A stretch of DNA of 64,000 nucleotides from Topomyia yanbarensis. Its lineage: Eukaryota; Arthropoda; Insecta; Diptera; Culicidae. The stretch lies in NCBI RefSeq assembly GCF_030247195.1, contig NC_080672.1, positions 158,293,167 to 158,357,166 on the forward strand. The letters run 5' to 3'. The position numbers were made by a program, and so were the translations under genes. A model generated the notes under the pieces. The model was not told the origin of the DNA, searched no databases, and saw nothing but the letters and a program-made list of their open reading frames with translations. The stretch's first letter is position 1, and each line of letters opens with the position of its first letter. Below, one piece after another: positions 31,830-44,346 of this stretch.

Positions 31830-32818
31830 AACCGATTTTCGCAAACTTAGTTTCATCTGAAAGGTATAACGCTCCCATAAGCTGCTATTGAATTTTTAGT
31901 TGATCCGACTTCCGGTTCCGGAGTTACGGGTTGAAGAGTGCGGTCACACAGCAAATTCCCATATAAACTGGTACAACCCTGATGTTCAAATGATGTAAAA
32001 CATATTAAAATTTATGTAACATTACTCTAGTTTGCGGGTCTGGATCACTAATGATGAATCAAAGCAGCTTTGACCACATTGGCCACCTATGACGGATCAT
32101 GACGCCCCCGGGGAACCCGCCAAGTTCCTAAGCTAATATCACACCCATTCCCCAACGAATTCTCTACCGATTTTCACAAACTTGATTTCAAATGAAAGAT
32201 ACAGTAATACCATTGACTGCTGCTGAATTTCATTCGGTTCTGACTCTTGCTTCCGGAGCTACAGGGGTGTTAGTAAGGATACACTGGAATTTCCCATATA
32301 AATCGGTACAATCGTAATACCTCAGAGGCTAAAAACTATTGAAATGGTCACCAAATTACTTCTAATCGCAGATCTAGATCACTGATTGCCAATCAAACAT
32401 TCTTTGAATATATTGTCCACTATCGACGATTCCGGAAGTCCGGAATTCCGGGCATATTCCAGAATTAAAGTCACATCGGTTCTTCGGTGATGACTGAACC
32501 GATTTTCTCAAACCAAGTCTCAAATGGAAGGTAAACTATGCAGTTGAGTATTGCGTCGCCGCACAACCCCCCCACCCCCTCCCCGCCTTGCCCTTACACC
32601 TCCCTCCTTCATCACTCCCCTCCCCTTGGACCACCCTCACGCCTGCATTTGCTTCATTTACCCCGTATAACGAAATAAGATGAAGTTCGCCAATATATCT
32701 GTGTGTATGTATGTATGTATGTGTGTAATCTGTGTGTGTATGTATGTGTGTATGTATGTATGTATGTATGTAGGTATGTATGTATGTATGTATGTATGTA
32801 TGTATGTATGTATGTATG

Positions 32819-32852
<34 letters not shown>

Positions 32853-33900
32853 TGTATGTATGTATGTATGTATGTATGTATGTATGTATGTATGTATGTA
32901 TGTATGTATATGTGTGTGTATGTGCGGATTTGTTAACAAAAGGTCCACATCAGTTTCTCGGAGATGGCTGAACCGATTTTTACAAACTAAGATTCAAATG
33001 AAAGGTATAATATTCCCATAGGTTGCTATTGAATTTCATTTTCAACCGACATCTTGTTCCGGAGTTCGGCAAATGTCTGTGTGTGTATGTATGTATGTGT
33101 GTGTATGTGCGTCTGTGTGTGTATGTGACCAAAAATGTCACTCATTTTTCTCAGAGATGGCTGAACTAATTTTGACAAACTTAGTCTCAAATGAAAGGTG
33201 CAACGTTCCCATAGGCTGCTATTGAATTTCTAATGGATCCGGATTCCGGTTCCGGAACTACAGAGTGATGAGTACGAACACGCAGAAAATGTCGATTTTA
33301 ATAAATTCTGCAATGAATGTATAAAGGTGAAAATTTTTCCAAAATATGACCACAACTGCTTCGATTTGTAGTATTAGATCACTAACATCCATTTAAAGTC
33401 TATTTGGCCAAATTGGCCACCATCATCGGTTCCGGAAGCCCCGGCGGAAGTAAATTCAGAATAACAGTCACATCGGTTTCTCGGAGATGGCTAGATCGAT
33501 TCAACTAAACTTGGTCTCAAATGAAAGGTATTGCGTCCCTGTAAATGGCTATTTAATTTCATCCCGATCCGACTTTCGGTTCCAGAGTTACAGGTTGTGG
33601 CGTACGATCACATAGCAAATTGTGATTCAAACCGATACTCCGATGAACGCAAAAAAGGTAAAAATTTCGCTAAAATGTCTCTCAAACAACTTAAATTTGC
33701 TGTTCTAGGTACCCGACGGCCAACCAAACTTTCGTTCACTACATTGACCACCATAGACGGTGCCGAAAATGCCCGGGAAAAGCAAAATTGATGAACTCAC
33801 ATCAGTTTCCCGGAAATGGTTGGGCCGATTTTCACAATGATAGCTATAATATCCCCACAGATGTCTACAAAATTTCGCACGGATCGCTTATATGGTTCCG
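31830..33900 (+). repeat. Degenerate tandem array of about 335-bp units
   Basis: The phrase ACCGATTTTC.CAAAC, then CAAATGAAAGGTA, then CTGCTATTGAATTTC recurs at about 31830, 32166, 32506, 32970, 33163, 33492 and 33822. Four of the six spacings are 329-340 bp. The 464 and 193 spacings surround the TATG microsatellite, suggesting local rearrangement. One unit of the same sequence occurs in each other copy of the family (near 9690, 27020 and 46290). Confidence 0.75.
32701..32927. repeat. (TATG)n microsatellite
   Basis: Over 200 bp of TATG with GTGT variants at both edges, within the 335-bp-unit array. It is an expansion of the GTGTATG tract found in all copies of this family. Confidence 0.95.
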
Positions 33901-34280
33901 GAAATATAGACTGAACCGTCCGGTCACATATGAAATTCCCATATAAGCCGGAGCTCAAATTTTTTTTCAAATGGAGGACCCCATGAAATTTCAGAAATCA
34001 AATTCGTATTTTTTATGTCAAACATCTTTAAAATGTATGAAACGTCGAGATTTTATGTCATCACGAAATTTTTTTTTGTGAAGATCGATTTTTTTGGACT
34101 TTGCCGATTTCGCACCTTTTTTCAGTTCAATATTACCGTGGCTCTTTCTTTCTTTTACAAAATTTTAGAACTCGAATAATGATTTCTTTTCTTGTATATT
34201 TGTCATGTCATGTATAATAATAAAATGTAATATTTGCATTTGAAAGTTTTTAATGAATATAAACAACACAAACCTTCTCG

Positions 34281-35386
34281 GGTCGTCAAATGGTGGGATA
34301 ACAAAATTCTCACAAGTTTCCTATCTCATGCCTCCACGCGAGTCTAAGTCTATTGATGACATTTGGTCCTTAGACCGGCGACGACTGGGTGCTATCAGCC
34401 TTCTGCCGATAGTAGCAGAATGAGAGGGTGCGAACAGATCTAGTCGAGAAAACATTGCCGTAAAAATTAATAGTTGATCGGAAATTAGCCCCAATACGAC
34501 TAATCTGACTAGTATCGATGATCACGGGTCAATACGTATTGAAAATTCGCCGCGTCTGTTTTTATGAACCTAATTTCAAGCTCCGTTATTGCTAACAAGC
34601 CCGTGCATCAGGTTAACAATCCTTTATATTTCCCTTCAGTGTTCGTTATTATCGCTCGTATACTTGTATTCCACAAACAATCCGATATGGAAAATAAGAA
34701 ATACTTTCCTTGATTTATAACATCTCGCGCTATTTTTGCCTGTATAATGTGTTATCAATCGGTAGTTTTCAAGCCAATAAATATATCGTGGAGAAGAAGT
34801 AACAATTTCCGTCTAAATACTGTTTCAATAAATAGTGATCCGGCCCATTACGCAGATAAGTTTAGCTTACCTAGGCAATACTCCCACGGTCGGCTTCAAA
34901 TTGCTTTTGTCTAGGGAACATGGAATACTCTCGGTAGCCGGCTGCCCAGAGTTTAAAAAGAACCAAAAACTAAACAAGATCTTTTCTTTTTCGAGTCATC
35001 GTGCACTCGAAGACTAACTAAACAACTACCTAATAAAATATGCTTTATAGGTCGCATCGCTTGCTTGGAGCGAATCCTAGACCTGATACCCTTCCAAACT
35101 ACCAACTCCGCGACACCTATGGAAGAGTCTGATGAATCGTCGTCCTTCCGTTAAGTAGGTGGAGCATCAACACTTCCTGTCTACCTTATCCTTTATCCTT
35201 CCCCGTGAACGATGAAGATGGGGGCGGCCGGCAATGATGGCTATCATGCTGTTGAGGTTTTAATGTGGGTAGGATTGGTATGAATTCCTACTTACCATTT
35301 CCTAAGCAACTCTTATTAGATAATCAGCAGTCAAACATGATGAAGTCAGTGTGAAATCCGCCAAAATCATCGTCACAACGCAACGC
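34281..35386. mobile_element. Insertion flanked by 25-bp direct repeats
   Basis: The 25 bases at 34256-34280 and 35387-35411 are identical. The 1106 bp between them is absent from other copies of the surrounding repeat as far as I can compare. Long, variable target duplications are typical of LINE-type insertion, and the right edge ends in short ACGCA repeats that could be a 3' tail. No coding motif is seen, so it would be a 3'-UTR fragment. Inference. Confidence 0.55.
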
Positions 35387-35466
35387 AATATAAACAACAC
35401 AAACCTTCTCGTGTTCATGATTGAGAAAGGCACAATTGCACCGCTAGGTGGATTAAAACAGGTTTT

Positions 35467-36271
35467 TTCCGTGATGCAATTTGATGTAGGACACCCTTTA
35501 ATAGCGTTTTTCTCGAATCAGCTTTTTTAAGTTGGGGAACACGATAACTCCAAAACTAATCCACGAATCGATTTGATTTTTTTTTTATGAGGATGCCCAA
35601 TATGTGTAGCCTGTCGATGAATCAAAGAAAACTGAATAAAAAAAAGTTTCTCCCCATTTATTTTGAAAAAAAAAAATGAGTGAATTTTTGCAGTAAAATA
35701 TAAGATTTTTCGGTTTTCATGAAGCCATTTTCCGAAACTTGAACTTTTTTCTATTTTGGTGGTTCATCTACTAACTACAAGTCTAAACTTTAAAAAACTT
35801 ATTGAATTTTCCATATCAGATTATTTTATCGAGAGTTATCGTGTTCGCCGCGGCGCTCCTCGACTTGGAAATGGTTGGACGTCTACTCTTGGAACGCTCG
35901 TATGTGTGGCTCTGCGTGACTGAAGGTTTTTTTTTGTACACAATGAATGTAAAAAGCAATCCTAACATTACACAAAAGATCTATTGTTGCCTTGCCTTCA
36001 AAATCGTAAAACAAAGTAACTTTCGTTTTGAGCACTTTACACCAGACCCCTTATTATAAATATTATAAATAAAGCAACTATGAGACTCTGGCCTCCGGGC
36101 CTCGGAAAAAGTTTTCAAAGTTTGAGCGAATCCTTTACATTTCTTTTGAAAGAAATGTAAAAATAATCTCTACACATGACTTTTAATTACCAATTAACGC
36201 TTTACGCGTCGGAATGGACAACTTATGTTCACCAATGTGGCTCTCTCTAGAGAGATGAAACTCAACCATCT
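35467..36271. other. Intergenic stretch with no supported gene
   Basis: AT-rich, with a GC-richer piece at 35840-35925. No gene or repeat boundary is supported. Confidence 0.55.
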
Positions 36272-37127
36272 CACAGAGGAGTAACTGGGGTCGAATCCTG
36301 GTCAAAATTATTTCCTGTTGCTATTGCTGTTATTGCACCTTAATATGAACTAAAAATAGACAATAACTAGAGTTTGGAACAATTTGGCATATATCGACCT
36401 ACCAGTGCAAAGGTTTTCTATATCCTTTCGAATACTAGTAAATTCGAAGAATACATTTGTTTTTCTAGTTGTATAAACAAATGATCATTGAAAAAGGGAG
36501 AGGAGAAGGGACGACTGTGTAGGTTTTCATAGAGATACATTTTTCCAAACATAGTATTTGGCCCTACTGTATTTCGGTGTACCTCAAATTAGTAAAAATT
36601 TCAATATTTTCAAATTGCTTGGAATTTGTGGATCGGACAAGTCCGGAAGAGTTCATATGTTTTGTGGATAGCTGTAATCTTGTGCTGTAATTCTGCTTCA
36701 GCAACTTTGCCAGATCTCGGCGTTTAATATAACATTTTTTCATTCAAGTTTGTAATAAAATGTTTAAAAAACGTATTTTTGAAAGTTGGTGCAATGAACA
36801 GTAACACGACTATTTTCAATTAATTTTATGCTTAAGTTGTACAAATGGTTGTGTTCAACTACGTTTGTAATAATATTGTCTTATTTAATACAGTCATCAT
36901 CACTAGAAAGCGATATTGCAGGATATGTAATGAAAAGTATTAAAAACCCATTAAAATATCACCATTTTGCATCCATGCCAAAAATCTTTAAAAATTTTTG
37001 ACATGCTTTTAATTTTACCACGTTATTCAGTAGGCTTCCAGGTATGCAAAAAATATAACCAAACTAAAAATCGAGAAAAAAATATTTTGGTTATTGGCCA
37101 GGAATTTGTTCTAGTTACTCCTCTGTG
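36272..37127. mobile_element. Non-autonomous TIR element, copy 2 (inverted)
   Basis: 856 bp with the same 15-bp TIR as 102-974, in opposite orientation and with many substitutions. Flanks CATCT (36267-36271) and CATCG (37128-37132) agree in four of five bases, consistent with a 5-bp duplication. Confidence 0.75.
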
Positions 37128-38329
37128 CATCGGTATCTTAGTACCTACAACCGAACAGTCAACCCGCCAGAAGGTGACCGTGAAGGATATTGATTTCACC
37201 GGATCGAGCAGGTCCATTTGGACGTGTGAACCGACATGAACGAAACTTGTTTCCCGGTAAACATCGACCGTTTCGGACGCCGTACCGCGTCGCCAGGAGA
37301 TATAATGTAAGCCTTTGCTGGCATTAGGAGCTGCACTGTTTCAATTCACTAACTGTTGGATCTTGATTTGTTGCGAAGTTTTTTCCACCTTTTTCCCTTA
37401 GCGAAAGACTGGCTTCTGGTTAGTCACTACTATCGCTGTGTAAAACCGAACCTGGACCGGCAGCTAAGTTGCTGGATATATTTTGTATTTTGTTTCGCTA
37501 GCGATGGTGTGCAACCTTGGCAGGCCAGATCAATCACGGAGGTGAAAAAGTGTGAGAAGAGCGGTAAAACAAGTTTTGTACTATGCCGAGCGGGACTAAA
37601 TGTCGTGGAAAGAGGTTGCCGCAACGGCGGAGTGCGGTGTTAAGGAACGAGTTGCGCGAATCGGAGCAGTATGAAATCAAACCGAGCAGAACAATTCTGA
37701 GAAGTGCGCTGACCGCTGCAGTGTGACCACCAACAATCAAGACAAATACAGCCTGGAAAGTGTTAAGTTTCTCCTGGTGAGGTGTTGCAAAGGAAACGGT
37801 TTGAAAATACTGGGAATTCTCTCGATGCGCGGTCTAATGAATTAATTGAATGATTGCTTTTTGTTGATGATAGTGATTGTTTTTCATCTATCGGTGGGCT
37901 AACAGCTTTTTTATCGACCATATCGAAATTAAAACAACAAAAATACCCCCAAAGTTTGTAAGGAACAAGCAGTGTTGATTTTTGGGCATATTTTCTCTTC
38001 TTGAACTTCATTTTTAAGACTGGACCACATTCACATATCAAGAAAACGACGTTACGACCAATAATCGCAATTCAATGAAGGATTTACGAATGCACTTCCA
38101 GGTGTGGGTGTTTCCTATTATCTTTTCATTTTAAAAGCACCATCCATTAAGACGAACTGCATCTTGCTTTGCCATTAGTGCACAACAACACAACTGAATG
38201 AATTATTTTGTTGTACACATAATATTAGAACGTTGCACTGGGGTACAAATATACCCCACGGCATCTTTGGAGCCGCGTGAAAACGTAAATTCGGCATTTC
38301 AAATTCTGGGACTGAGGGATTCCATGAGA
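37128..38329. other. Intergenic stretch with no supported gene
   Basis: Less AT-rich from 37130 to 37760, with short frames of 60-95 codons that I cannot tie to a family. It could include leader sequence of a host gene or an old element. Nothing firm. Confidence 0.45.
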
Positions 38330-41300
38330 AACCGGCCGACCACAAAATATGACCATCTTCGATTCGGACAAAACTTTGAAGTTGAGTTCGGTATATGAAT
38401 CTCCTCGATTTTTTCTGACAATTGCAGTGTCTTGATACAAGAGCAATTTTTAAAAAGGGCGTAGTCATATCTACGTTAGGGTGTCCCAAAATGACATCAC
38501 GTTAAAAAAGTCATCGGGCTCACTTCTTAAATGAAAGGTTAGTGTATCAGGACCACTTTCTTCTTCGGAGTGAATTTGCTAAAACGTTCCCTACTGGTGG
38601 CGAATTTTGATTTTTTTAAAAGTGGCCTATTTTGGGTAAAATCTCAAATTCATACTTGTGGAAGTGCTTCTGAACTGTCTTAGATTTTTTTCAGCATTTA
38701 TTTTATTTTTCTGGAGATCAAAATGGAGAAGTTTGGTTAGTAAGTTTGTACAAATTTTGAAGTATAAGGTCGGCAGAACCATTAAAACTTAGTAAAAATC
38801 GTAATTTTTGGTGTTTTTCATAAGTTTTTCTTCAAAACTGTGCATCTACAAATTTTTAAAAGTAAAGAGAACACTTCAAATAGTTGAGCCGAATAAAGGG
38901 GCGTAATTTTGTTGAAGAAAGTGTATAGCCATTGTAAAAGGGGTATGAGTTATATAAGTTTTTGTTATATAACCTTCGACATTTTTAGCAATTCATCGAA
39001 AATAATAATGTTCCAATAAATAAATCAATTCAAATGTGCTTAGACCACATATTGTTTTTATTTAAAATAGAAGGAAAATGATCTAAAACGGCGTTTTCTG
39101 TTTGTCTTTAGTGCGTCAGTATCGGGTTTAATGAGAATTTGATGATTTTTGTACCATCAATTATAAAAATAAGGAGAATTTTACTAATGATGCCAGGTTT
39201 TTAATTATTTTTAGAAAAGTTAATTCTCCATAATTACTTCTTGGAGGCTCTTTCACCAAAATTATTGTACTAGAAGATACGCTGTATTCTGCTGTAAAAC
39301 TTTTTCAAATATACAAAGCCTTCAAAATTGACTATTTCGGAATTGTGTGATCTAAAACGTAAAGCTAAGTTTTTCAACATTCACCCCACCCTTCTGCATT
39401 TTTCTTCACTCAAATGTATCTAAATGGGAATGAGACATCATATACAAAATCTGAATACGTTAATCAATTGGGCATACAAATATACGCCATAACTTGCCAC
39501 TAACCGATTCTTATGTACACACTCAATTCAGTTCGGTAATTTCCGCACAGCTGAACAGTCAGTAAAATTTTTCAACTGATAGCTCAGAAAAGTGGCGTTA
39601 ATTTATTGATTTTCAGCGATATATTTACCGAGTTTATTCAAAACAAACGTCACTTCTACTGATATCTCGGAAAAAGCTTTGTTAGCTGAGTGCTCCGCTG
39701 TGCAAAACTCGGTAAAACTAGCGAAAAAAGCTGGGATTCGGTAGAACAAGATTAAGTGAGTAGTAGAGACAAGAAGAAAACGCCATTTTCATTATTTCCT
39801 CCTATTTTACGAAAAACAAAATGCGGACTAAGCACACTAAAATTGTTTTATTTTGTAGAACAGTGTTATTTTTATAAATATCATAAAATGTCAAAAGGTT
39901 ATCGAGCAAAAACTTAAATAACTCATACCTCTCAAGCCGTAGCTATACACTTTTTGGAGCAAAAATACGCCCCTATATTTGGCTCAACTAATTGAAGCGT
40001 TTCCTACACCTTTAAAATTTTGTGGATACCCAGTTTTGAAGAAAAACTAATGAAAAACACCAAAAATTACACTTTTTTATTCAGTTTCAAGGCTCTGTCG
40101 CTCTTATAATCCACAATTTGTACATACTAACTAACCAAACTTGTCCATTTGGATCTCCAGAAAAATACAAAAATGCTGAAGAAAATCTAAGACAGTTCAG
40201 GAGCACTTCAACAAGCAGGAATTTGAAATTTTACCCAAAATCGGTCCATTTTTCGAAAAATCAAAATTCGCCACCAGTATAGAGCGTTTTAACAAATTCA
40301 CTCCGAAGAAGAAAGTGGTCCTGATACCCTAAATTTTCATTTAAGAAGTGAGCCCGACGACTTTTTTTTAACATGATGTCATTTTGGGAAACCCTTATCT
40401 ACGCGCATTAATTTCAAAATTTTTTGTTCGATTACTGTATTTCATAAAGCAAAACATTCTGAGAACGAGTTACAGGGAATGAACATTTCTGTACGAAAAA
40501 AATAAACACTGAAAAAAATGTTTTGTAATTTTTCATAAAAATAAAAATTTGCGTTAAAAATTTAAATTGCAAAAAATTCCCATTTTTCTAATTTTTTATA
40601 TTTCGTCAACAAAACCTAAAGCGAAAAGGAACATTTTGAATATGATTGTATGATGGAGAATTTTATTGCAGAATATAATTTTATGTATCGCAAAATGCAT
40701 TTAACAAAAATTTTCCAAAATGCGATAGTTATCGAGATATTTGGAATTTTGTTCCAACATAAGCAGTTAATTCGTGTGATTATGCCCTTTTTAAAAGTTA
40801 TTCAAGTTACTCCATCACAAAATGTCAAAAATTTAATGTTTATCGTTTTAAAGACGTAAAAAAACTTTTTCAGTGTATTTGGATCTTGGAGAAGCTTCAA
40901 CTTTTTCAATAAAAAAGTTTTCCTAACAACACCTTTGGACATATTTTTATAATTCATACTATTTGCAGTCAAAAATACAATTCTATTTTTGAATGTGATT
41001 CTAAACGCCATTTTAAATCAAAATTCTAATAACAAAATTTTTCTAAAATGTGCTATTTCTCGAGATATTTTAAATTTTGTTTCAACAACACAATTCTTTT
41101 GTTTTATTACGACCATTTCAGAAGTTATTCGCATTTCTCCATCAACAACAATAGGTTTTTCATAAAGCCCATGACATTTCCTTTGACTTTCTCTGTGACA
41201 TTAAGGCGATATTGTAAATCATTACAAAGCTATACGAAAACAATCAAAATACTATTCAGCCATAGCGTCTGATGATTGAACTAAATAGTTCGATCATATT

Positions 41301-42115
41301 TTGACTGTTTTCATGTAGCTTTCAAATGGGTTATAATTTCGCCTTGATGTCAAAGATAAAGTTATAGGAAATTTTATGGGCTTTTTGAAAAACTTATTGT
41401 TGTTTATTGAAAATCGCGAACAACTTATGAAAAGGTCATAATAAAACAAAATAATTATAAAAATATGTCAAAAGTTGTTGTTAGGAAATTTTATTTATTA
41501 TCCATGATCCAAATACACTGAAAAAGTTTAAAACGATAAACATTAGATTTTTGGCATATTATGATGGGGTGACACGAATAACTTTTAAAAAGGGCATAAT
41601 CACACGAATTAACTGTTTATGTTGGAACAAAATTCCAAATATCTCGAAAACTATCACAAACGATAAACGATTCTTCGAAATATATTCTGTAATAAAATTA
41701 CAGTTTTGTGTGTCAATCAGTATGGAATTTAAAAACATGTATAAAGTTATTGTTATAAAAACTTTTCTTCCGATAAGTTCTCCATCATATAAAAAAAATA
41801 GAAAAAAATGGTTTTTTTTTGCAATTTATATTTTTAACACCAAATTTTTATTTTTATGAAAAATGACACAACATTTTTTCAGTGCATATTTTTTCGTATA
41901 GAAATATTCATTCCCTGTAATTCGTTCTCAGAAAAATTGGCTTTATAAACTACAGTAATCGAACAAAAAATGTTTGAAATTTATGCGAGTAGAAATGTCT
42001 ACGCCCTTTTTAAAAATTGCTCTTGAGTCAAAATAATCCTACTGATAGTGGAAAATGTTTGGTCTTCCATGCCGGTGAAATAGGTAAAGTTTCATTGGAA
42101 TCTAAGATGGCCGGT
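38330..42115. repeat. Composite multi-arm inverted repeat (foldback)
   Basis: Arms in the order A B B' C C' A'. A (38436-38464, with weaker similarity from 38330) pairs with A' (41999-42025, weaker to 42115). B (38470-39115) pairs with B' (39768-40404) around a 0.65-kb spacer. C (40399-41270) pairs with C' (41280-41991) with almost no spacer. Pairing coordinates stay on one axis through B (sum near 78876), so the arms are collinear though diverged. The spacer of B holds an old hAT-family fragment (about 39225-39390) and a smaller inverted repeat (39525-39745). No coding frame supported. It may be a large foldback transposon or nested foldbacks. Confidence 0.75.
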
Positions 42116-43227
42116 CACGATTTTAAAGATTTTTGGACAGATCTTCGTGGAATTCCTCGACTCTAACCATAATTAAATTTAGAGTTCATAGTAAGATCCT
42201 TCGTGGAAGTAGGAGTCATATTTGGCGTGGTGGTGCGTGTTACCAATGAATTATTGGTCAGAAAAAAAAATCATTTCAATTTCCGCCCCAATTCATGGTA
42301 TTTTACAAAACCCGGATTGTCAAACTTTCACTCTACCACATAATTGCACTTTTTCAAAAATATCGAAATTTCATTTTACACAGTTTTTAGACCGTTCTTT
42401 TAACTTTTATAATGACTTAACTTAATTTTTTTCCAAATCGGTTGAAGATTCGCAAAGTTGTTGTAATTTGTACAGTCGACAAACTGAATCGAATGGCATT
42501 GCGTCGCTGTTGTGCTACCTTATAACAGACGCCATTTTGGGGTAAACTGAGTTAGATATGCCACCTTTCTGAATTTTAAAATCTATGCAACAGGGCGTTT
42601 TCAGAATTTTGATATACTGCTGGGTTACTGAGATTTCTCGATTGAACGAGTTGTGCTATTTTGTGACAACAAAGAAACTAGCCAATAATTCTAACATGAG
42701 GTGCACATTGAAGCAAAAAACAAACTAACATAATTACAAACATAAACTTTTTCCATTATATTTGTTTCTGCGCTTGGTTGGCGTGTGTTTTCAAGATTAT
42801 TAAAATAATTTCCTTTTGAGATTTTCACTATTTTTGGAGAGTATGCCCAAAGGTAATGATGGGTTATGCTAGGAGAATATTTTTATATTTTGAAATTGTT
42901 CAAAAAATAGTGTGGGCCTCTCCCTAATAGTGCCAAAATAGGATCCTTACCCTAAATGTGAAGATATTCAATCTCAAACTTTAAAATCGTTTTTCTCGAA
43001 AAGTGCTAAATGACGTTTGTCGTAAGGTAGCACAACAGCGACGGTATGACACACAGCCCTCCAAGCCTCAGTTAGAAAATCGATTTTAGAGTGATTGCAA
43101 AGGCAAAGGCAAACGAAAAAATAATTTACTCTTAGTTAATAATAAAAAATGATAAAAATTAACTACAAAGAACCATTCGTTCATCAATTGTCCACTGACC
43201 CCATTTGGCTGCAAAGTTAATCATGTA
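42116..43227. other. Intergenic, with a dispersed-repeat fragment
   Basis: Around 42470-42540 and 43020-43112 there are degenerate matches to the GACGAACTGAATCGAATGGC block and hairpin end of the dispersed family. No gene is supported. Confidence 0.45.
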
Positions 43228-43620
43228 TTAAGAGCTACCCGCAATAAGTGACCCACCAAATAGTTTTGCTTGGGTGTATGTATTACCGACAAAGTAGTTC
43301 ATGGCTCGGTAAACCAAGCGTAAATGTAGTAATAAATCATCATTCAACTTGTTGATTAGTTTTAACTGAGAACTAGAGGGAGTCAAATGATTCACAGACT
43401 TGCCTTTATTTTGTAAGCACTTTTCTCTAGTTGCTTTCGAAGCGCAGACCGTAAGCTCAACATAGTTAAAGTCCATCAATGCGAAAAAGCAGCCAAACAG
43501 AAGCATATTGAAGGAGCAGCCTGATCCGGTGTCCAGACCGTGTAGTGGTGCAAGAGCAAACGAGCAAAAAACACTTCCCGACCATGCACTGAGGAGTATT
43601 TGAGCCAAAAGGCTGGCCAA
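43228..43620 (-). CDS. Candidate coding exon or gene fragment, unknown
   Basis: An ATG-started frame of 130 codons on the minus strand, the longest open frame outside the retrotransposons and simple repeats. The first 60 residues are hydrophobic with two possible membrane segments (about 1-26 and 36-52). The rest is soluble-looking, with an NKLNDDLLLHLRLVYRAM helix. Composition is ordinary for a protein. I do not recognise it. The pattern is loosely like an insect chemoreceptor fragment, but no diagnostic motif is present. The frame stops with TAA at 43228. No upstream promoter or splice site was established. It could be chance. Confidence 0.3.
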   Translation of the reverse strand: MASLLAQILLSAWSGSVFCSFALAPLHGLDTGSGCSFNMLLFGCFFALMDFNYVELTVCASKATREKCLQNKGKSVNHLTPSSSQLKLINKLNDDLLLHLRLVYRAMNYFVGNTYTQAKLFGGSLIAGSS

Positions 43621-43660
43621 AAGCGAAAAAACAAAACTCAGCTTCCTGGACAGCTACCAC

Positions 43661-44202
43661 AAAATTTGGTAGCCCTTTTTTGAATAATTAGCTTCATTTA
43701 CAACATGCATGAGCCTTCAGACTTAAAATAAAATAAGAGTGATAAATTCTCGTCAAATATGTTAAGATATTTCGTGTATCTGAGAAACCACTATTATCTA
43801 TCGTCTAGTTGTAAAATATCTGCCAACTTCATTGGTATGTATATTCGAAAATCGCAATTAACCACATTCTTCAATGAATATGACATTCAGAGTCGAAAAA
43901 TGTCTTTCGCATATGCCATAATCAGGCAGAATTGACGAAAGGCTTCTTTCCATATAACCAGAACTTGACAAAAGCGAAAATGAAAGAACGGCTTAGGACA
44001 GAGCACGGGTGTAAATTCAAAAGATTGAGACTAAGAATGACGTTGGTACCTTCGACATTGAACTAAGTGCTGAAGAAACGAAAATACACCTAGTAATGAT
44101 ATTTATTTGTCGTTGTTCAAATCTGTTTATAGAGATGCTATTGAAAGACTAAATCACATGTGTTTGGTGTCGTTTAGTAATATTGCAGGATGCCTACAGT
44201 AG
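43661..44202. other. Intergenic stretch with no supported gene
   Basis: No coding region or repeat is recognised before the hairpin at 44203. Confidence 0.55.
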
Positions 44203-44260
44203 GCCCTTTTTCCCCACCGAAGTGCAGTAGCTGTACTGCTGTTCGGTGGGGAAAAAGGGC
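44203..44260. other. Perfect 19-bp stem hairpin
   Basis: GCCCTTTTTCCCCACCGAA (44203-44221) pairs with its exact complement (44242-44260). The 20-base loop itself holds CAGTA-GCTG-TACTG, so the fold is nearly continuous. Size is like a pre-miRNA or a short foldback. No flanking lower stem or promoter is established. Confidence 0.8.
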
Positions 44261-44346
44261 GCAAGGAGTAAGAAGTGTTTTAGCACGAACGTGAGTCGTG
44301 AGTCCCACACAATGCCAATATACCACAGGTCAGGCTCTTGAAGCGT

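Larger units (their letters stand above)
31678..35466 (+). repeat. Long copy of the dispersed ACAY-bearing repeat
   Basis: Starts TTTTGCCTTTCTCATATAA with the GAGATCGG-GTGTGTATG block, like the 46-kb copy, and ends CCGCTAGGTGGATTAAAACAGG at 35466. Between the ends it has expanded to 3.8 kb: a degenerate array of about 335-bp units (31830-33900), a TATG microsatellite, and a 1.1-kb insertion flanked by 25-bp direct repeats. No protein is supported. Confidence 0.7.

Noticed and set aside
32658..33021. Cysteine/tyrosine or histidine-rich repeat proteins
   Set aside because: Translations of the TATG microsatellite. The same applies to the TA tract at 63.7 kb and the CA tracts at 9.1-10.0 kb.
36272..36310. 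tRNA-like B box (GGGTCGAATCC) at the end of the TIR element, with an A-box-like TGGCATAGTGG near 66-76
   Set aside because: The B-box-like end and the A-box-like sequence are never at the right spacing in the same copy, and no cloverleaf forms. The motif is part of the TIR region.
37356..37760. GC-richer frames around 37356-37643 (plus) and 37534-37740 (minus)
   Set aside because: Both strands have frames of similar length, no motif, and no consistent splice signals.
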